From Alteromonas gilva (GTDB lineage: Bacteria; Pseudomonadota; Gammaproteobacteria; Enterobacterales; Alteromonadaceae), in NCBI RefSeq assembly GCF_028595265.1, contig NZ_JAQQXP010000001.1:2108001-2172000 (forward strand): 64,000 bases of DNA. Direction: 5' to 3'. Numbering within the stretch: position 1 is the stretch's first letter; each line of letters begins with the position of its first letter. A model generated the notes under the pieces. It saw only the letters and a list, made by a program, of their open reading frames with translations, made no database searches and was not told where the DNA came from. Shown here piece by piece: positions 1-9,257 of this stretch. The translations under genes were made by a program, and so were the position numbers.

Positions 1-1742
1 TCGTTATCGGCGCCGGCGGCGCAGGTATGCGTGCAGCACTGCAAATATCGCAGTCCGGCAAATCTTGTGCACTATTATCAAAAGTATTTCCAACCCGTTC
101 GCATACGGTATCAGCCCAAGGCGGTATCACGGTAGCGTTGGGTAATTCCCACGAAGATAACTGGGAATGGCACATGTACGATACGGTTAAAGGTTCCGAT
201 TACATCGGTGACCAGGACGCTATCGAATATATGTGTAAAACAGGTCCTGAAGCGATTTACGAAATGGAGAACATGGGGTTACCTTTTTCTCGATTTGAAA
301 ACGGCCGGGTTTATCAGCGTCCATTCGGTGGTCAATCAAAAAATTTTGGTGGTGAGCAGGCGGCGAGAACAGCCGCAGCGGCTGACCGTACCGGTCACGC
401 ATTACTGCATTTGCTGTATCAACAAAACGTAAAAAATAAAACGAAAGTGTTCAGTGAGTGGTACGCACTTGATCTGGTTAAAAATCAGGACGGTGATGTG
501 GTTGGCTGTACTGCCATCGATATTGAAACCGGTGAAACGGTGTATTTCAAGTCGAAGGCAGTAGTACTGGCTACCGGTGGTGCGGGTCGTATTTACGCAT
601 CAACCACCAATGCCCATATTAATACTGGTGATGGCATCGGTATGGCACTGCGTGCTGGTGTATGTGTGCAGGACATGGAAATGTGGCAGTTCCACCCCAC
701 CGGTATTGCCGGTGCCGGTACCCTGGTAACGGAAGGTTGCCGTGGTGAAGGTGGTTATCTGCTTAACAAAGACGGCGAGCGCTTTATGGAGCGCTATGCA
801 CCGAACGCAAAAGATCTGGCCGGCCGTGACGTAGTTGCCCGCTCGATGATGACAGAAATCCGCGAAGGCCGTGGTTGCGAAGGCCCGTGGGGCACGCACC
901 TTAAGCTTAAGCTTGATCACCTTGGTAAGGATGTTCTGGAATCCCGCTTACCCGGTATTCTGGAACTGTCGCGTACCTTTGCTCACGTTGATCCGGTTAA
1001 AGAGCCTATTCCGGTTATTCCTACCTGTCACTATATGATGGGCGGTATCCCGACTAACGTTGATGGTCAGTGTCTGACACTGGATGAAAACGGCAAGGAT
1101 AAAGTGGTTAACGGTTTATTTGCCTGTGGTGAGATTGCCTGTGTATCGGTACATGGTGCTAACCGCTTAGGCGGTAACTCACTGCTTGACCTGGTGGTAT
1201 TTGGCCGGGCAACAGGTATGCATCTTGGTGAAAAGCTTGATGAGGTTGAAATTAACCGCGAAGCATCTGAGTCTGACCTGGAAGCGGCAATGGCGCGATT
1301 CAATCGTTGGGAAGGTTCCGAGATAGGCAAGGGCGAAGACCCTGTGCAAATTAAGAAAGACATGCAGAAATGTATGCAGCTTAATTTCTCGGTATTCCGC
1401 GAAGGTGAGGCAATGGCTGAAGGCCTTAAAGAACTCAGTGAAATCCGTGAGCGTCTCAAGCATGCACGTCTGGATGACAAGAGCGCCGACTTTAATACCC
1501 AGCGCATAGAGTGCCTGGAGCTTGATAACCTGATGGAAACCGCTTACAGCACTGCGGTTGCAGCCAACTTCCGCACGGAAAGCCGTGGCGCGCACAGCCG
1601 CTTCGATTATCCGGATCGCGATGATGACAACTGGTTGTGTCACAGTGTGTACAATCCGGCAACCGACGCAATGGTAAAACGTGACGTAAATATGGCACCG
1701 AAGCTTCGTGAAGCGTTCCCGCCTAAAATACGTTCATATTAA
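1..1742 (+). CDS. sdhA: Succinate dehydrogenase flavoprotein subunit (5' partial)
   Basis: Catalytic subunit of complex II, which oxidises succinate to fumarate on the cytoplasmic face of the inner membrane. The frame is open from base 3, and the codons before the first ATG (27) encode the Rossmann motif VIGAGGAGMRA, so the true start lies outside the window and only about ten residues are missing. The FAD-linking histidine is in RSHTVSAQGG (codon 102-104). The substrate-site motif CHYMMGG and the C-terminal FAD motif NRLGGNSLLD are present. It is followed 13 nt later by sdhB. sdhC and sdhD are expected upstream but cannot be seen. Confidence 0.97.
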   Translation, partial: VIGAGGAGMRAALQISQSGKSCALLSKVFPTRSHTVSAQGGITVALGNSHEDNWEWHMYDTVKGSDYIGDQDAIEYMCKTGPEAIYEMENMGLPFSRFENGRVYQRPFGGQSKNFGGEQAARTAAAADRTGHALLHLLYQQNVKNKTKVFSEWYALDLVKNQDGDVVGCTAIDIETGETVYFKSKAVVLATGGAGRIYASTTNAHINTGDGIGMALRAGVCVQDMEMWQFHPTGIAGAGTLVTEGCRGEGGYLLNKDGERFMERYAPNAKDLAGRDVVARSMMTEIREGRGCEGPWGTHLKLKLDHLGKDVLESRLPGILELSRTFAHVDPVKEPIPVIPTCHYMMGGIPTNVDGQCLTLDENGKDKVVNGLFACGEIACVSVHGANRLGGNSLLDLVVFGRATGMHLGEKLDEVEINREASESDLEAAMARFNRWEGSEIGKGEDPVQIKKDMQKCMQLNFSVFREGEAMAEGLKELSEIRERLKHARLDDKSADFNTQRIECLELDNLMETAYSTAVAANFRTESRGAHSRFDYPDRDDDNWLCHSVYNPATDAMVKRDVNMAPKLREAFPPKIRSY

Positions 1743-1755
1743 GAGAGGTTAGATC

Positions 1756-2466
1756 ATGCAAGTAACTTTTTCTGTATACCGGTATAATCCTGAGGTGGAT
1801 AATGCACCCCGGATGCAAGACTACACTCTGGACGTAGAAGAAGGGCAGGACATGATGGTGCTGGACGCACTGTTACTGATTAAAGAACAGGATCCAACAT
1901 TATCACTGCGCCGTTCATGCCGTGAAGGCGTCTGCGGTTCAGACGGTATGAACATGAACGGTAAAAATGGTCTGGCATGTATTACGCCGTTGTCGGCCCT
2001 GGGCAAAGGTAAAATCGTTATTCGTCCGTTACCTGGCTTACCGGTGGTGCGCGATCTGGTTGTGGATATGACCCAGTTCTATACACAATACGAAAAGATC
2101 AAGCCGTTCCTGATTAACGACAGTAAACAGCCTCCTGCACGAGAGCATCTGCAGTCACCCGAAGAGCGTGCTAAACTAGACGGACTGTACGAGTGTATTC
2201 TGTGTGCATGTTGTTCAACGTCTTGCCCGTCATTCTGGTGGAATCCGGATAAATTTGTCGGTCCGGCAGGTTTGCTACATGCATACCGGTTCCTGATTGA
2301 TAGCCGGGATACTGCAACAGATGAGCGACTCAACGACCTGGATGATGCCTTCAGCGTGTTCAGATGCCATGGCATCATGAACTGTGTAAGTGTATGTCCT
2401 AAGGGCTTAAACCCAACGAAAGCCATCGGCCAGATTAAGTCGATGCTTTTACAACGGGCTGTTTAG
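1756..2466 (+). CDS. sdhB: Succinate dehydrogenase iron-sulfur subunit
   Basis: Electron-transfer subunit of complex II, 236 aa, the usual length. The N-terminal plant-ferredoxin-type [2Fe-2S] ligands lie in SCREGVCGSDGMNMNG and the following LAC. The C-terminal ferredoxin-like half carries CILCACCSTSCP and CHGIMNCVSVCPKG for the [4Fe-4S] and [3Fe-4S] clusters. An AGAGAGG ribosome site precedes the ATG. It is co-transcribed with sdhA, and a hairpin with a T-run follows before sucA, so the sdh and suc halves may be partly uncoupled. Confidence 0.97.
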   Translation: MQVTFSVYRYNPEVDNAPRMQDYTLDVEEGQDMMVLDALLLIKEQDPTLSLRRSCREGVCGSDGMNMNGKNGLACITPLSALGKGKIVIRPLPGLPVVRDLVVDMTQFYTQYEKIKPFLINDSKQPPAREHLQSPEERAKLDGLYECILCACCSTSCPSFWWNPDKFVGPAGLLHAYRFLIDSRDTATDERLNDLDDAFSVFRCHGIMNCVSVCPKGLNPTKAIGQIKSMLLQRAV

Positions 2467-2514
2467 CAAAATTACTCAGTTTACTGTTAAAGTAACGAGT
2501 GTGTAATGCGAAAA

Positions 2515-2544
2515 TGGCCATCCCTACGGGGTGGCTATTTTTTT
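2515..2544 (+). terminator. Rho-independent terminator or attenuator between sdhB and sucA
   Basis: A 10-bp stem (2515-2524 with 2528-2537, two G-U pairs, 3-nt loop) is followed by seven T residues. It sits 48 nt after the sdhB stop and 67 nt before sucA. It could end the sdh transcript or only lower read-through into suc. Confidence 0.8.
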
Positions 2545-2611
2545 GTAAATGGATTCGGGTGAGACTCATCCGACCTGATTATATTTATAGACAACCTAGC
2601 AAGGCACAATA

Positions 2612-5434
2612 ATGCAAGAAAGCGTGATGAAAGCGTGGTGGGACTCATCGCATATGGCCGGAGCCAATGCTGCCTATGTGGAAGCATTGTACGAAGCCTA
2701 CCTTGATGATCCGCAAAGTGTCACCGATTCCTGGCGTAGTATTTTTGACGCTTTACCCAAAGTAGACGGGGTGGAATTAGAAAGTAACCATAGCCAGATC
2801 AGAGAACAGTTTAAAAAACTAGCGGCTTTAGGGCCTTTGGCACGATGTAGTACCGGAAAGTCATCAGACACCAGTAACCAGTCGGACGAAAAGCAGGTCA
2901 AAGTACTCCAGCTTATCAATGCCTACCGGTTTCGTGGACACCAACACGCCAATCTCGATCCACTTGGCTTATGGCAACAAGAGCGAGTCAGAGATCTTGA
3001 ATTGTCGCACCATAGTCTTTCTGAAACCGATTTCGATACCGTCTTTAATGTCGGCTCTTACGCAATTGGCAAAGAAACCATGCCATTGGGTGAGTTGTTC
3101 AAGTCACTGAACAGAACCTACTGTAGCTCACTCGGTGCAGAGTACATGCACATAACCGATACTGAGCAAAAACGCTGGTTACAGCAGCGCATTGAGTCGG
3201 TAGAAGCGCGTCCGGAAGTGGACCGTGACACTAAAATTAATATTCTTAAGGGCCTGGTTGCTGCCGATGGTATGGAAAAATACCTTGGCTCAAAGTTTCC
3301 GGGCGCTAAGCGTTTCTCGCTGGAAGGCGGCGATGCGCTAATTCCTATGTTAAAAGGCTTGATCACAGAGGCCGGCACGCAAGGCACCAAAGAGGTGGTT
3401 GTGGGCATGGCGCACCGTGGTCGGCTAAACGTACTGGTTAACGTACTGGGTAAAAACCCGTCGGTGCTATTCGACGAGTTTGGCGGCAAGCACGATGAGT
3501 CATTAGGCGCGGGTGATGTAAAATATCACGCCGGTTACTCTTCTGACTTCGCTACACCAGGTGGTAATGTTCACCTGGCGCTGGCGTTTAACCCGTCTCA
3601 CCTTGAAATCGTTAATCCGGTTGTCATGGGGTCTGTCAGAGCACGTCTTGACCGTCGCGAAAATGATGAAGGCAAAGTATTACCGGTGACCATTCATGGT
3701 GACTCAGCCATCGCTGGTCAGGGTGTGGTTCAGGAAACCTTTAATATGTCGCAGACCCGCGGTTTCGCGGTAGGCGGCACGGTTCGTATCGTCATCAATA
3801 ACCAGGTCGGCTTTACCACGTCAAAGATTCAGGACACGCGTTCTACGCAGTACTGTACTGACATTGCAAAAATGGTGCAGGCGCCAATACTACATGTCAA
3901 CTCGGACGATCCCGAAGCGGTATTATTCGTTACCAAGCTGGCGCTTGATTTCCGTAACAAATTTAAGCGTGATGTGGTCATCGACTTAGTGTGCTATCGC
4001 CGTCATGGCCACAATGAGTCAGATGAGCCTAATGCCACGCAGCCAGTGATGTATCAAAAAATTAAGAAGCATCCGGTACCTCGTGAGATCTATGCCGATC
4101 AGCTTATAGCTGAAGGTGTGCTGGGCGAGCAGGATGTGAATAAGCTCATGGAAGACTACCGTGCGGCCATGGACCATGGCGCCTGTGTAGTAGAAGAATG
4201 GCGACCCATGACCGAACATTCGGTTGACTGGCACCCATTTCTGGGCCACGACTGGGACACGCCGTATGACGGCAGCATTAGCCTTGAGACGCTAAAGCAC
4301 CTGGGTGAGCGACTGGTTACCTACCCTGAGGATCACAAGCTGCAATCCCGGGTTAACAAAGTGTATACCGACCGTAAGGCAATGTTAGCCGGTGACAGGA
4401 AACTTGACTGGGGGATGGCTGAGTTACTGGCTTATGCATCCATTGTTAAGGAAGGCACCAGTATTCGTTTTTCCGGTCAGGATTCTGGCCGTGGTACGTT
4501 CTTCCACCGTCATGCGGTATTGCATAATCAAACCGATTCGTCGGCTTATATGCCGTTACAGCATATCAGTGAAGATCAGGCACCAATTGAAATATATGAT
4601 TCGGTGTTATCCGAAGAAGCGGTAATGGCCTTTGAATATGGCTATGCGACTGCCGAGCCAGAGTGTCTGACTATTTGGGAAGCGCAGTTTGGTGACTTCG
4701 CCAATGGTGCCCAGGTTGTGTTTGACCAGTTCTTAAGTTCTGGTGAGGCCAAATGGGGTCGTCTGTGCGGATTAACAGTATTGCTACCACACGGTTACGA
4801 GGGACAAGGGCCTGAGCACAGTTCAGCGCGTCTTGAGCGTTTCCTGCAATTATGTGCTGATCACAACTGGCAGGTATGTGTGCCGTCAACACCGGCCCAG
4901 GTATTTAATATGATTCGCCGGCAGGTGATACGGCCAATGCGTAAGCCGCTTATCGTTATGTCGCCGAAGTCATTACTGCGTCACCCAATGGCGGTTTCCA
5001 GCCTGGAAGAACTGTCTGAAGGCGTTTTCCACAACGTGATCGGTGAAATCGACGAATTAACCGCTAAAGACGTAAAACGCGTGGTGATGTGCTCAGGTAA
5101 GGTGTACTACGACTTACTGGACCAGCGCCGTAAAAACGAACAAACCGACGTTGCAATCATTCGTCTGGAACAGCTTTATCCGTTCCCGCAGGAAGAATGC
5201 GCGAAGATTGTGGCAGAGTACAGCCACGTCAAAGATTGGGTTTGGTGTCAGGAAGAGCCACAAAACCAGGGTGCCTGGTATTGTAGCCAACATCATTTCT
5301 GGCAGGTAATCCCTGATGGTGCCAAATTGACCTATGCCGGCCGACCAGCGTCTGCTTCGCCCGCAGTAGGTTATTTATCCGTTCACAACCAGCAACAAAA
5401 GAATCTGGTTGAAGACGCTCTCACGATAAAATAA
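2612..5434 (+). CDS. sucA: 2-oxoglutarate dehydrogenase E1 component
   Basis: Thiamine-diphosphate decarboxylase of the 2-oxoglutarate dehydrogenase complex. It makes CO2 and succinylates the lipoyl arm of SucB. The protein is 940 aa, matching the family. Visible motifs are MAHRGRLNVLVNVLGK, the TPP region GDSAIAGQGVVQET with INNQVGF, and RRHGHNESDEP. The N-terminal residues (KAWWDSSHMAGANAAYVEALY) form the helix that docks E1 onto E2. A second in-frame ATG at 2627 is possible; 2612 is kept because it gives the full N-terminus. sucB follows after 9 nt. Confidence 0.97.
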   Translation: MQESVMKAWWDSSHMAGANAAYVEALYEAYLDDPQSVTDSWRSIFDALPKVDGVELESNHSQIREQFKKLAALGPLARCSTGKSSDTSNQSDEKQVKVLQLINAYRFRGHQHANLDPLGLWQQERVRDLELSHHSLSETDFDTVFNVGSYAIGKETMPLGELFKSLNRTYCSSLGAEYMHITDTEQKRWLQQRIESVEARPEVDRDTKINILKGLVAADGMEKYLGSKFPGAKRFSLEGGDALIPMLKGLITEAGTQGTKEVVVGMAHRGRLNVLVNVLGKNPSVLFDEFGGKHDESLGAGDVKYHAGYSSDFATPGGNVHLALAFNPSHLEIVNPVVMGSVRARLDRRENDEGKVLPVTIHGDSAIAGQGVVQETFNMSQTRGFAVGGTVRIVINNQVGFTTSKIQDTRSTQYCTDIAKMVQAPILHVNSDDPEAVLFVTKLALDFRNKFKRDVVIDLVCYRRHGHNESDEPNATQPVMYQKIKKHPVPREIYADQLIAEGVLGEQDVNKLMEDYRAAMDHGACVVEEWRPMTEHSVDWHPFLGHDWDTPYDGSISLETLKHLGERLVTYPEDHKLQSRVNKVYTDRKAMLAGDRKLDWGMAELLAYASIVKEGTSIRFSGQDSGRGTFFHRHAVLHNQTDSSAYMPLQHISEDQAPIEIYDSVLSEEAVMAFEYGYATAEPECLTIWEAQFGDFANGAQVVFDQFLSSGEAKWGRLCGLTVLLPHGYEGQGPEHSSARLERFLQLCADHNWQVCVPSTPAQVFNMIRRQVIRPMRKPLIVMSPKSLLRHPMAVSSLEELSEGVFHNVIGEIDELTAKDVKRVVMCSGKVYYDLLDQRRKNEQTDVAIIRLEQLYPFPQEECAKIVAEYSHVKDWVWCQEEPQNQGAWYCSQHHFWQVIPDGAKLTYAGRPASASPAVGYLSVHNQQQKNLVEDALTIK

Positions 5435-5443
5435 GGAACAAAG

Positions 5444-6985
5444 ATGACAATTGAGATAAAAGTTCCGGTTCTACCCGAGTCAGTTGCCGACGCCACGATT
5501 GCAACCTGGCACGTGAAAGCCGGGGACAGTGTTAAACGTGACCAGAACCTGGTAGACATTGAGACTGATAAGGTAGTACTTGAAGTTGTTGCCCCTGCAG
5601 ATGGAGTTATCGGTGAGATTATCGATGAAGAGGGAGCCACAGTTCTCGGTGAGCAGGTTATTGCTAAATTAGAAGAAGGCGACGGCGGCAAAGCCAGCAA
5701 GTCGTCATCTTCAGATGATAAATCTTCGAAGGCTGATAAAGCAGATAAAGCTGAGTCTAAAAAAGACAGCAAAGACGAAGCGCCGGCAAAAGAAGCCAGC
5801 GGTGCCTCGGTTGATATAAAAGTACCGGTGTTACCTGAATCTGTTGCTGATGCCACGATTGCCACCTGGCATGTAGGGCCGGGCGAAAAAGTCAGCCGCG
5901 ATCAAAACCTGGTTGATATCGAAACAGATAAGGTTGTGCTTGAAGTGGTTGCACCAGCCGATGGCTCGATCGCTGAAATCTTAGCTGAAGAGGGTACAAC
6001 GGTAACGGCTGAAGAAGTCATCGCTAAATTCACTGAAGGCGCCGGTGCATCAGCACCAGCATCTGATTCAGCAAGCGAAGAAAACAGCGGCAGTGACGAC
6101 GATGCGCTGAGCCCGTCGGTACGTCGTTTACTGGCTGAAAAAGGTGTCGATGCGGCCAAAGTTAAGGGAACCGGCAAAAATGGCCGTATTACCAAAGAAG
6201 ACGTAGAGCAGTACCTTAAGTCTGATAGCAAGCCAGCAGCAAGCTCTCCGGCAAGCGAAGAAGCGCCTCAGGCGCCGGCTGGTGAACGTAGCGAAAAACG
6301 TGTACCGATGACACGTTTACGTAAAACGATTGCTAACCGTCTGCTGGAAGCGAAAAATTCTACGGCGATGTTGACAACGTTTAACGAAGTTAACATGAAG
6401 CCGATCATGGATCTGCGTAAACAATATCAGGAAAGCTTCGAGAAGCGTCATGGTATTCGTTTAGGTTTCATGTCGTTTTACGTAAAAGCGGTAACCGAAG
6501 CCCTTAAGCGCTTCCCGGAAGTGAACGCATCCTTAGACGGCGATGATATTGTTTATCATAACTATTTTGATATCTCTATTGCCGTGTCTACGCCGCGTGG
6601 CCTGGTGACGCCGGTACTTAAAGATAGCGATACACTCGGCATGGCCGGTATCGAGAAAGGCATCAAGGACCTGGCGATTAAAGGCCGTGACGGCAAGCTG
6701 TCGATGGCCGACTTGCAGGGTGGTAACTTCACCATTACTAACGGTGGTGTATTTGGCTCACTGATGTCTACACCAATCATCAATCCGCCACAAAGCGCTA
6801 TTCTGGGTATGCATAAAATCCAGGATCGTCCGATGGCTGTGAATGGCAAAGTTGAAATTTTACCCATGATGTATCTGGCGTTGTCTTACGATCACCGGAT
6901 TATTGATGGTAAAGAATCGGTAGGCTTCCTGGTTACCGTTAAAGAAATGCTGGAAGATCCAACGCGTCTGCTTCTGGATGTGTAA
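5444..6985 (+). CDS. sucB: Dihydrolipoyl succinyltransferase (E2) with two lipoyl domains
   Basis: Core of the 2-oxoglutarate dehydrogenase complex; transfers succinyl from lipoamide to CoA. It is 513 aa, about 110 longer than the E. coli enzyme, because the lipoyl domain is present twice: residues about 3-78 (lipoyl Lys43 in DIETDKVVLEV) and 123-198 (Lys163, same motif), exactly 120 residues apart. A Ser/Lys/Asp-rich linker separates them. The E1/E3-binding domain is near 221-258 and the catalytic domain runs from about 287 to the end, with His484 and Asp488 in YDHRIIDG. Start follows AAGGAAC. Confidence 0.96.
   Translation: MTIEIKVPVLPESVADATIATWHVKAGDSVKRDQNLVDIETDKVVLEVVAPADGVIGEIIDEEGATVLGEQVIAKLEEGDGGKASKSSSSDDKSSKADKADKAESKKDSKDEAPAKEASGASVDIKVPVLPESVADATIATWHVGPGEKVSRDQNLVDIETDKVVLEVVAPADGSIAEILAEEGTTVTAEEVIAKFTEGAGASAPASDSASEENSGSDDDALSPSVRRLLAEKGVDAAKVKGTGKNGRITKEDVEQYLKSDSKPAASSPASEEAPQAPAGERSEKRVPMTRLRKTIANRLLEAKNSTAMLTTFNEVNMKPIMDLRKQYQESFEKRHGIRLGFMSFYVKAVTEALKRFPEVNASLDGDDIVYHNYFDISIAVSTPRGLVTPVLKDSDTLGMAGIEKGIKDLAIKGRDGKLSMADLQGGNFTITNGGVFGSLMSTPIINPPQSAILGMHKIQDRPMAVNGKVEILPMMYLALSYDHRIIDGKESVGFLVTVKEMLEDPTRLLLDV
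5453..6031 (+). repeat. Tandem lipoyl-domain coding repeat inside sucB
   Basis: Two segments (5453-5671 and 5813-6031) encode nearly identical lipoyl domains 360 nt apart. The protein identity is very high, while the DNA differs mostly at third codon positions. This suggests an old internal duplication kept by selection rather than a recent copy. Confidence 0.85.
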
Positions 6986-7007
6986 GACTTTCGTAGCATA
7001 ACTAGGT

Positions 7008-7037
7008 GTGAGCGTGATACTGCGGTATCATTCTCAC
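7008..7037 (+). other. Intercistronic hairpin between sucB and sucC
   Basis: A 13-bp inverted repeat (7008-7020 with 7025-7037; one mismatch, one G-U pair, tetraloop TGCG) lies 22 nt after the sucB stop. There is no T-run, so it is unlikely to be a classical terminator. It may stabilise or process the mRNA or attenuate read-through to sucCD. Confidence 0.55.
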
Positions 7038-7127
7038 AGCGTTGGCATTTGGGGACGAATGTCAGCAAAGGATAAGTTGAGCCAGTTATACTGGCTTTCG
7101 TTTAAATAAAAATCGGAAAGAAACACC

Positions 7128-8294
7128 ATGAATTTGCATGAATACCAAGGTAAGCAGCTATTCAAAGAATATGGCTTGCCTGTTTCTGAAGGATACGCAT
7201 CAGATACCCCACAGGGTGCAGTAGAAGCTGCAGACCGTATTGGCGGTGACGAATGGGTTGTTAAATGTCAGGTCCACGCCGGTGGACGTGGTAAAGCCGG
7301 CGGTGTAAAGCTGGTTAAAACTAAAGATGAAATTCGCGCTTTTGCTGAAAAGTGGTTAGGCAAAAACCTGGTGACATTCCAGACTGACGAGAATGGTCAG
7401 CCTGTGAGCAAGATTTTAGTTGAATCTTGCACTGATATCGCGAACGAATTGTACTTAGGTGCGGTAGTTGACCGTGGTACCCGTCGTGTTGTTTTCATGG
7501 CGTCTACTGAAGGCGGCGTAGAAATTGAGACCGTTGCTGAAGAAACCCCTGAGAAGATTCTTAAAGCAGAAATCGACCCAATTGTTGGACCACAGCCTTA
7601 CCAGGCACGCGAAATGGCGTTTAAATTAGGTCTGCAAGGCGTTCAGGTTAAACAATTTGTACAGATCTTTATGGGTCTGGCTAAGATGTTTGAAGATCTT
7701 GATCTTGCGCTGATTGAAATCAATCCGCTGGTTATCAAAGATGACGGTAATCTTCACTGTCTGGATGCGAAATTAGGCGTCGACAGTAATGCAATGTACC
7801 GCCAGCCTAAGCTGAAGGACATGAAAGACCCTTCACAGGAAGATCCTCGTGAAGCGCACGCGGCTCAGTACGAACTGAACTACGTAGCACTGGACGGTAA
7901 CGTTGGCTGTATGGTTAACGGTGCGGGTCTGGCCATGGGTACCATGGATATCGTAAATCTGCACGGCGGTAGCCCGGCTAACTTCCTCGATGTTGGTGGC
8001 GGCGCGACTAAAGAGCGTGTAGCTGAAGCATTTAAAATTATCCTGTCTGACGACAACGTGAAAGCCGTACTGGTTAACATCTTCGGTGGTATCGTACGTT
8101 GTGACATGATTGCTGAAGGTATCATCGGCGCGGTGAAAGAAGTTGGCGTTAAAGTACCAGTTGTTGTTCGCCTTGAAGGTACCAATGCAGAGTTAGGCCG
8201 TGAAGTACTGGCAAATTCTGGTTTGGATATCATTGCTGCAGAGTCATTAACGGACGCAGCAGAGAAAGTTGTTGCAGCGGCGGAGGGTAAATAA
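7128..8294 (+). CDS. sucC: Succinyl-CoA synthetase beta subunit (ADP-forming)
   Basis: Nucleotide-binding subunit of succinyl-CoA synthetase, which conserves the thioester energy as ATP or GTP. It has 388 aa, as in E. coli. An ATP-grasp fold is indicated by VKCQVHAGGRGKAGGVKL near the N-terminus, LALIEINPLV in the middle and VNIFGGIVRCDMIAEGI in the C-terminal flavodoxin-like ligase domain. The start is preceded by GGAAAGAAA. Its stop overlaps the sucD start by one base (TAATG), which implies translational coupling of the 1:1 subunits. Confidence 0.97.
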   Translation: MNLHEYQGKQLFKEYGLPVSEGYASDTPQGAVEAADRIGGDEWVVKCQVHAGGRGKAGGVKLVKTKDEIRAFAEKWLGKNLVTFQTDENGQPVSKILVESCTDIANELYLGAVVDRGTRRVVFMASTEGGVEIETVAEETPEKILKAEIDPIVGPQPYQAREMAFKLGLQGVQVKQFVQIFMGLAKMFEDLDLALIEINPLVIKDDGNLHCLDAKLGVDSNAMYRQPKLKDMKDPSQEDPREAHAAQYELNYVALDGNVGCMVNGAGLAMGTMDIVNLHGGSPANFLDVGGGATKERVAEAFKIILSDDNVKAVLVNIFGGIVRCDMIAEGIIGAVKEVGVKVPVVVRLEGTNAELGREVLANSGLDIIAAESLTDAAEKVVAAAEGK

Positions 8295-9166
8295 TGTCGG
8301 TTTTGATTGGTAAAGATACGAAAGTTATCTGTCAGGGTTTTACTGGCGGTCAGGGCACATTCCACTCTGAGCAAGCAATCGAATACGGTACACAAATGGT
8401 TGGCGGTGTAACACCTGGTAAAGGTGGCACAACGCATTTAGGCCTGCCGGTATTTAATACTGTACGCGAAGCGGTTGAAGCCACTGGCGCAACGGCAACG
8501 GTTATTTATGTGCCAGCACCATTCTGTAAAGATTCAATTGTTGAAGCGGTTGATGCGGGTATCGAATTAGTGGTTTGTATCACTGAAGGTATTCCGACTA
8601 TCGATATGCTTTACGTTAAAGAATACGTAAATGCCAAAGGCGCACGTATGATTGGTCCTAACTGTCCGGGTGTGATCACGCCGGGAGAGTGTAAGATTGG
8701 TATCATGCCTGGTCACATTCACAAGCCTGGTAAAGTGGGCATTGTGTCGCGTTCAGGTACACTGACTTATGAAGCGGTTAAGCAAACCACGGACGAAGGT
8801 TTCGGCCAGTCTACCTGTGTAGGTATTGGTGGTGATCCTATCCCTGGTTCTAACTTCATCGACATCCTGAAATTGTTCCAGGACGATCCACAAACTGAAG
8901 CAATCGTAATGATTGGTGAAATTGGTGGTACGGCTGAAGAAGAAGCGGCGGCGTTTATTAAAGAAAACGTGACTAAGCCTGTAGTGTCTTACATTGCGGG
9001 TGTTACAGCGCCTCCTGGTAAGCGTATGGGTCATGCCGGTGCTATCATTGCAGGTGGTAAAGGTACTGCAGATGAGAAATTTGCTGCCCTTGAAGCCGCT
9101 GGCGTTAAAACTGTCCGCTCATTAGCGGATATCGGTAAAGCATTACGCGAAGCGACTGGCTGGTAA
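8294..9166 (+). CDS. sucD: Succinyl-CoA synthetase alpha subunit
   Basis: CoA-binding, phosphohistidine-carrying subunit, 290 aa. The N-terminal CoA-binding Rossmann motif is GFTGGQGTFHSEQAI. SRSGTLTYEAV and GIGGDPIPGSNF are family signatures. The phosphorylated histidine is in KRMGHAGAII. It overlaps sucC by 1 nt and is the last gene of the TCA operon; a strong terminator follows 37 nt downstream. Confidence 0.97.
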   Translation: MSVLIGKDTKVICQGFTGGQGTFHSEQAIEYGTQMVGGVTPGKGGTTHLGLPVFNTVREAVEATGATATVIYVPAPFCKDSIVEAVDAGIELVVCITEGIPTIDMLYVKEYVNAKGARMIGPNCPGVITPGECKIGIMPGHIHKPGKVGIVSRSGTLTYEAVKQTTDEGFGQSTCVGIGGDPIPGSNFIDILKLFQDDPQTEAIVMIGEIGGTAEEEAAAFIKENVTKPVVSYIAGVTAPPGKRMGHAGAIIAGGKGTADEKFAALEAAGVKTVRSLADIGKALREATGW

Positions 9167-9203
9167 TCACCGCCCAGCGTAGCGTATCGCTACCACGGAT
9201 AGC

Positions 9204-9232
9204 AAAAGCCCGCGTTTATCGCGGGCTTTTTT
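9204..9232 (+). terminator. Rho-independent terminator after sucD
   Basis: An 11-bp perfect stem (9204-9214 with 9220-9230), 5-nt loop, GC-rich centre and T-run to 9232. The stem also starts with an A-run, so it can act in both directions and serve the convergent gene at 9258. Confidence 0.93.
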
Positions 9233-9257
9233 ATGCGTATCTGATGAGTTGCAACCA

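Noticed and set aside
1067..1507. Long minus-strand ORFs within sdhA, sucA, sucB and similar genes
   Set aside because: They are shadows of strongly conserved plus-strand genes, with no ribosome sites or recognisable domains.
5444..6031. Lipoyl repeat as an assembly artefact
   Set aside because: The two copies differ at many third codon positions, which an assembly duplication would not produce.
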